From Candidatus Eremiobacteraceae bacterium (GTDB lineage Bacteria > Vulcanimicrobiota > Vulcanimicrobiia > Eremiobacterales > Eremiobacteraceae): 64,000 nt of DNA. The position numbers were made by a program, and so were the translations under genes. The DNA is taken from positions 1 through 64,000 of the forward strand of contig DASTCX010000006.1 in assembly GCA_035710745.1 (NCBI GenBank), in the 5' to 3' direction. Under the pieces are notes generated by a model that saw only the letters and a program-made list of their open reading frames with translations, ran no database searches and was not told where the DNA came from. Within the stretch, counting starts at the first letter, position 1. Every line of letters starts with the position of its first letter. This document shows positions 59,970-64,000 of the stretch, piece by piece.

Positions 59970-60057
59970 CCCGCATCGTGCATTCGTCCAAACGCGTGGG
60001 CTGACGACTCACCTCTTGGCCGGGGCTAGTCGACGTCAAGCGCAGAAGCGACTGGAC

Positions 60058-60678
60058 ATGCACGCTTCGGCGCTTCTCGCGTTCATCGCCCTCGACACCG
60101 TCCTTTGCCTCATCCCGGGCCCGGCAGTGATGGCAGTCGTCGGCGCCGCACTCGGCCGCAAGCAAGCCGGCTTTGCGACCGCCGCCGGGATCCTCACCGG
60201 CAATACGATCTACTTCGCGGCCTCGGCTTTCGGCATTGTGTCGGTTATCGTCGCGTCGCAGAACGCGTTCGTCGTCCTCAAATGGTGCGGTGCCGCGTAT
60301 CTCGCCTATCTCGGCGTCCGCGCGATCGCGTCGCCTCACGCGGGAGAGCTCGATTCAGCCATAGTCGTGGGTCGACCGGCGGTCGGGAAGAACTGGGTGG
60401 GCGGCACGCTGACACAGCTCGCCAACCCGAAGGCGTTCGTGTTCTTCGGCGCCATCGTGCCGCAATTCGTCGATCCACACACGCCGTTGCTCATCCAGGT
60501 CGTCATCCTCGGCGTCGCGTCGCTGCTCATCGAACTCGTCGTCCTGACAGCGTACGTGCTCAGCGTCGAAGCGATCCGCCTTCGCGGGATCAAACCTGCG
60601 GCGCGCGCGCTCGCCGAGCGCATCGGCGGGGCATTTCTCCTCGGCGTCGCCGCCGCCGTGCTCGCCGAACATGCATAG
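60058..60678 (+). CDS. LysE/RhtB-family amino-acid exporter
   Basis: The 206-residue inner-membrane protein has six hydrophobic helices with the LysE signature VLCLIPGPAVMAVVGAALGR, KWCGAAYLAYLGVRAI, and a conserved LTQLANPKAFVFFGAIVPQF helix. It exports amino acids or analogues. Start at 60058 chosen; a longer reading to 59251 passes antisense/in another frame through the upstream gene. Confidence 0.88.
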   Translation: MHASALLAFIALDTVLCLIPGPAVMAVVGAALGRKQAGFATAAGILTGNTIYFAASAFGIVSVIVASQNAFVVLKWCGAAYLAYLGVRAIASPHAGELDSAIVVGRPAVGKNWVGGTLTQLANPKAFVFFGAIVPQFVDPHTPLLIQVVILGVASLLIELVVLTAYVLSVEAIRLRGIKPAARALAERIGGAFLLGVAAAVLAEHA

Positions 60679-60750
60679 GGTGGCGTCTGCAAGCGCCAAA
60701 TCTGTGCCACGCCGGATGACGCCCGCTCCGCTACACCGAACGCCCGCCGC

Positions 60751-61497
60751 ATGGAACGATCGAAGTTTCTCTTCTCTACCGCAGTCGCGCTTACGCCGCT
60801 TGTCGCGGGCCTCGAACCGGCGGCCGCCGCTGCGTCGAACACGGAGACCCCGATGAAGTCTATCGCCGGTATCGCCGTGCCCGACACCGATCTCGCGAAC
60901 GAGGCGACCAGCATCGCAAAGGCGGCGCTCCCACCCGAGATCTTCAACCATTCGCTGCGGACGTATCTGTTCGCGCAGCTGATCGCGAAGGCGAAGAAGA
61001 TCGACCACGACGTCGAGATCGTCTACGTCGCCTCGATCCTCCACGACTCGGGCATGTCCGCCGCACACATGAGCGACGCGCGCCCGTTCGAGGTCGACGG
61101 CGCGTTCGTCGCGCGCGACCTGCTCGCCAAGCACGGCGTGTCCGATGCGCGGATGGACGCCGCGTGGGATGCCGTCGCGCTCCACGACAATAGTGCGATC
61201 GCCGTCCACAAGCAGCCCGAAGTCCGGCTCGTCGCCTCGGGCGTCGGCGCGGATTTCGGGGCCTACCTCGATCTCATGACGCGCGATCAGATCGTCGCCA
61301 TCCTCGGCGCGGCGCCGCGGACAAAGTTCATCGACGCGTTTCTCGACGCGACGGCAGTCGTCGCGAAGAAGAAGCCGATGGCGTCGTCTCATTCGTTCGT
61401 CGCGGACGTCGGTTACAAGCGCGTGCCGGGTTTCAGCCTGCCGAACTTCGTCGATGAGGTGCTATCGGGAGATCCGTTCAAGCCGTACGAAAGCTGA
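60751..61497 (+). CDS. HD-domain hydrolase with signal-like N-terminus
   Basis: The 248-residue protein has a hydrophobic Ala-rich N-terminus (FLFSTAVALTPLVAGL). The HD metal-binding motifs are NHSLRTYLFA, ASILHDSG and a later VALHDNSAI. HD-domain enzymes are phosphohydrolases or, in the cyanamide-hydratase branch, hydratases; this size and motif spacing fits the latter branch. Export of an HD enzyme is unusual, and the leader may instead be a membrane anchor. The gene is convergent with the DUF5916 gene, ending 4 bases before it. Confidence 0.8.
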   Translation: MERSKFLFSTAVALTPLVAGLEPAAAAASNTETPMKSIAGIAVPDTDLANEATSIAKAALPPEIFNHSLRTYLFAQLIAKAKKIDHDVEIVYVASILHDSGMSAAHMSDARPFEVDGAFVARDLLAKHGVSDARMDAAWDAVALHDNSAIAVHKQPEVRLVASGVGADFGAYLDLMTRDQIVAILGAAPRTKFIDAFLDATAVVAKKKPMASSHSFVADVGYKRVPGFSLPNFVDEVLSGDPFKPYES

Positions 61498-61501
61498 CGG
61501 A

Positions 61502-63637
61502 TCAGGTGCCCTTGTCGGCGCCGAAGTACTTGATATACTTGATGATGAAACGCGGCGAGGTCTGGAACGTCGCCGCGTCGCCGTAGACGACGTACAGCTC
61601 GCCGCCCGGCACCTTGCGGTGGTATGCGGCCGAGAGGTTCCACGCGTCGGCCGGTTGCCGTAAGTTGAAATGTTGCGGCGTCAACGCGACGAGCAGTGGC
61701 GAGAGGCCGATGATGCGCCGCGCGCCGAACGCGAACGACTGATCCGGCCCCGACTGGTACGAGTAATCGAGCCGATCGAGCCACTGCGTGGCGCGGTCGC
61801 CTGTGTCGACGAACTGCTGCGTGTCGTCAGCTTCGAGGGTCAGCGCGCCGCGCGTGCCCGTACGGACCGTCGCGCTCCGGAACCACGAATCGAGCTCGCC
61901 CGGTCCGAAACGGCCGCGGTTGAAGCCGATGAACGACGGCAGAAGGCCGTTGAGATTGTAGCCGATCTGAATCCCTTGCTGCGTCACCGGCGTGAAGACC
62001 GGAGGCAGCAGCAGGTACGACGATCCGGTAGAGACCTGGAGGTTGAACAATGTCCGCGTCGTGAGCGACGCGTTGACACCTTCGTTCGTCTGGTCGAGCG
62101 ACCCCGTGTGGTCGTGGTAGCGGCTAACATCCCCGTTCAGATCGAATTCCGTGAATCGGTCGGTCGTGGCGAACTTGAACGGGTCGAAGAAGTTGACGTC
62201 GTAGCCGGCGATATCGGGGTGCTGAACGATTCCGTCGACCGGATCGAAGAAGGCACCGACCTTGCGGATCACGGCGCCGACAGCCGCACCCTTCGCGTCG
62301 AACCAGCCGGCGCCGGCCTCGTAGCGCTGGGCTTCGCCGCCCTCGACGACATTCGAGCCCGAGTCGTTTCCGTAGCGCGCGAAAACTTGGAAGTCGGTGA
62401 GGTTGTTCTCCGTGAACGTCATGCCGTCGGCTAAATCGTGCACGGGCCCTTTTTCGATGACGCCGGCGCCCGCGTCGACCTGGCTGCCTTGGAAATCGAT
62501 CGCCGTCCGCTGGTTCGGTGAGACGTAATCGATGGCGTCACCGGTGTCCGTACGGCCGGTGATCTCGGTGTGGAGGGCTCCATAACTGAAGAGCCCGTGC
62601 TGCCCTTCGATTGCGTAGCCGTCGCGAGGCGTCGGGATATTCGGGGTGTAGAACTCGACGATGCCGGGGCAGCTCTCGCAAATGCCCTGCGGATAGCTAT
62701 AGACGTTCGCGCCCTGCGTGAAGAACGGACGCACGTCGTTGAAGATGCGCTGGAATGCGGTCGGTGCGATCGTCTGCTGGTCGACCTCGACGTTCGAGTA
62801 GTCCGGATGCAGGGTTGCGACGAACGACGTGCCGGTGACGATCGGGATCGAGATGTCCGCGCCCACACGCGACGTGTCGCCGCCGTTCGACTTCGGCGCG
62901 AGCTCACCGAGGCCGTAGACGCCGACGCGCGACTTGCCGCGCTGCGCGGACAGACGCGGCAGTCCGCTGAGCGATCCCGAATACGTGACGTCGTTGAAGT
63001 TCTGTTGCGACGCGCCCCAGCTCCAGACGAGGACGTCGTTCGTCACCGCGAGGTAGCGGATGAACTGGACGCGCCAACTGCCCGAGCCGGTGCCGTGCAT
63101 GACGGAGAGCGGGATCTTCTCGGTGATGATGTACCCGCCGTCGACGATACGCCCGACCGTCCACCACTCCGGCTCGAACGAGTTGTTCTCGGTCGAGAAC
63201 TGGTAGTGCGTGCCGATCGGCGTCGACGTGAACTTGTAACGGAAACCGCTCGTGCCGTTCGGCCACAGATCGACCTGGACTTCGTCGTCGGTGTCGAGAC
63301 CGACGCCATTCGTATGCTCGGTCGCTCGGATCGGCGTGCTCTGGCGCGCATCGATGCCGACGTAGAGGAACGGCCCGTCCGTGATGAGATACAGCGTCGT
63401 CGCTTGCGTCGCCGTGGCGTGGTAGCGTAGGTCGTAGCCGAGGTGGGCGACGGCGGCCGATTTCCACACCGGGCTATCGAGCGTTCCGTCGATCGGCGGC
63501 GCCGTCGTCGTCGACGGAATCGTTATAGAGTCGAGATGAAGCGTTTCGACGGCAGCGGCGGCCGGAGCCGGGGCGATCGCGAAGCAAATGGTCGCGATGA
63601 GGCAGACGGACGAGAGCGCTGTTCCGAGGCGGTGCAC
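61502..63637 (-). CDS. DUF5916/CBM9-like outer-membrane protein, paralogue 2
   Basis: The 711-residue protein starts at the GTG at 63637, which has GAGGAG 7 bases upstream and a signal peptide following; the in-frame extension to 63778 has no such support and would begin before the shared palindrome. N-terminal CBM9-like segments (PPIDGTLDSPVWKSAAVAHL, FLYVGIDARQ) precede the DUF5916 hallmark HPDYSNVEVDQQTIAPTAFQ and RPFFTQGANVYSYPQGICES. It is about the same length and order as 44111-46255, and both end FGADKGT / FGAQKGT. An outer-membrane role is predicted. Confidence 0.8.
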   Translation of the reverse strand: MHRLGTALSSVCLIATICFAIAPAPAAAAVETLHLDSITIPSTTTAPPIDGTLDSPVWKSAAVAHLGYDLRYHATATQATTLYLITDGPFLYVGIDARQSTPIRATEHTNGVGLDTDDEVQVDLWPNGTSGFRYKFTSTPIGTHYQFSTENNSFEPEWWTVGRIVDGGYIITEKIPLSVMHGTGSGSWRVQFIRYLAVTNDVLVWSWGASQQNFNDVTYSGSLSGLPRLSAQRGKSRVGVYGLGELAPKSNGGDTSRVGADISIPIVTGTSFVATLHPDYSNVEVDQQTIAPTAFQRIFNDVRPFFTQGANVYSYPQGICESCPGIVEFYTPNIPTPRDGYAIEGQHGLFSYGALHTEITGRTDTGDAIDYVSPNQRTAIDFQGSQVDAGAGVIEKGPVHDLADGMTFTENNLTDFQVFARYGNDSGSNVVEGGEAQRYEAGAGWFDAKGAAVGAVIRKVGAFFDPVDGIVQHPDIAGYDVNFFDPFKFATTDRFTEFDLNGDVSRYHDHTGSLDQTNEGVNASLTTRTLFNLQVSTGSSYLLLPPVFTPVTQQGIQIGYNLNGLLPSFIGFNRGRFGPGELDSWFRSATVRTGTRGALTLEADDTQQFVDTGDRATQWLDRLDYSYQSGPDQSFAFGARRIIGLSPLLVALTPQHFNLRQPADAWNLSAAYHRKVPGGELYVVYGDAATFQTSPRFIIKYIKYFGADKGT

Positions 63638-63678
63638 GATCGACTCCTCAAAACCGGATACGCCCGGGCTTGTCACTA

Positions 63679-63696
63679 CAACTAATTCACTAGTTG
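63679..63696. promoter_or_regulatory. 18-bp palindrome upstream of DUF5916 paralogue 2
   Basis: CAACTA-ATTCAC-TAGTTG lies 41 bases before the GTG start. Reading toward its gene it is CAACTAGTGAATTAGTTG, which matches the reverse-complemented site at 44075-44092 at 16 of 18 positions. Confidence 0.6.
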
Positions 63697-63810
63697 CATT
63701 TTCAGGCAAGCGCTTTCCTGGTCCTGCCCCCGATCCTCGAATCGAGTTTGACCGCGCGAGACGTTGGGGAAACGGCACATGAGGTAACCATTGATGCCAC
63801 CGGGTGAGTA

Positions 63811-63848
63811 AGCGAGGCGTCGGGACTAGTCGGTCCCGGCGCCTCTTG
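63811..63848. terminator. Hairpin between DUF5916 gene promoter and helicase gene end
   Basis: GAGGCGTCGGGAC, loop, GTCCCGGCGCCTC form a 13-bp stem with one mismatch, followed by TTGTCATTTT. It lies 24 bases downstream of the helicase stop and probably terminates it. Confidence 0.6.
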
Positions 63849-63871
63849 TCATTTTCGGAAAGTCTGCGGCC

Positions 63872-64000
63872 CTAGCGCAGTGAACGCAACGCTTCGAGCG
63901 CTTCGGGCAGACAGAACTGTTCGCCGACGTACGACGAGACGAAACGGCCGCCGCGGATGACGCCCTGGAGTTCCATTCGGCGAAGCTCGACGAGAAGGTC
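63872..64000 (-). CDS. Lhr-like ATP-dependent helicase, C-terminal fragment (window edge)
   Basis: The last 42 codons are visible: [20 protein letters not shown], then [20 protein letters not shown] and a stop. This is the closing segment of the large DEAD/DEAH-box helicase-related (Lhr) proteins involved in DNA repair. The rest lies off the right edge. It is too short to judge intactness. Confidence 0.7.
   Translation of the reverse strand, partial: DLLVELRRMELQGVIRGGRFVSSYVGEQFCLPEALEALRSLR

Overview
The window looks like a chromosomal stretch of a GC-rich, diderm (double-membrane) bacterium, most likely a member of the Eremiobacterota (WPS-2) or a close relative. This placement is inferred from gene content: an SLH-domain outer-membrane porin, several streptogramin-lyase-like propeller lipoproteins, two DUF5916-type outer-membrane proteins, and a sulfate ABC transporter. 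No rRNA or other clear phylogenetic marker is present. Two intact tRNA genes (Phe-GAA and Gly-CCC) and a 3' fragment of a tRNA-Asp are visible.

Region 1 (1-6.5 kb) is accessory DNA. An IS3-family end at the left edge is followed by two propeller lipoproteins, a small hypothetical gene, a frameshifted phage-type tyrosine integrase, a putative ribbon-helix-helix protein, and a two-gene unit made of a predicted membrane protein and an HNH-type zinc protein. The region ends at a tRNA-Asp 3' fragment (6478-6522) with its terminator, which is the classic footprint of an element integrated into a tRNA gene. The other junction is not in the window.

Region 2 (6.6-18.7 kb) is a run of ten minus-strand genes: crotonase, GlcG/HbpS-like, CNBD-thioredoxin-reductase-like fusion, YceI, DUF4331, small secreted protein, NiCoT nickel/cobalt permease, two related alpha/beta hydrolases and RidA. 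They read away from a large LuxR-type ATPase regulator at 15260. An ABM-domain protein and an HTH regulator follow. By eye the base composition is less GC-rich here than to the right.

Region 3 (19-30.9 kb) holds a sulfate ABC operon (binding protein, two permeases, ATPase) divergent from an SLH porin. It continues with an amino-acid permease, tRNA-Phe, msrB, a 3-hydroxyisobutyrate-dehydrogenase-like enzyme, a six-hairpin glycosidase and a flavin-binding oxidase-like protein.

Region 4 (31-64 kb) is a mixed chromosomal region: a c-di-GMP enzyme overlapping a peptide-binding lipoprotein, two GNAT acetyltransferases, an aminotransferase, a secreted esterase, a large BNR-propeller protein, a LigD-type polymerase overlapping an ATP-dependent DNA ligase, two DUF5916 paralogues at 44.1 and 61.5 kb sharing a palindromic upstream site, a TPR protein, a BtuF-DUF5522 fusion, a trypsin-like protease, two VOC proteins, MGMT, a nucleotidyltransferase-fold protein, two more propeller lipoproteins, a YbjN-like protein, a LysE exporter, a secreted HD protein, and the C-terminus of an Lhr-like helicase at the right edge. 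Three clusters of REP-like hairpins lie between genes at 37.8, 46.3 and 50.9 kb.
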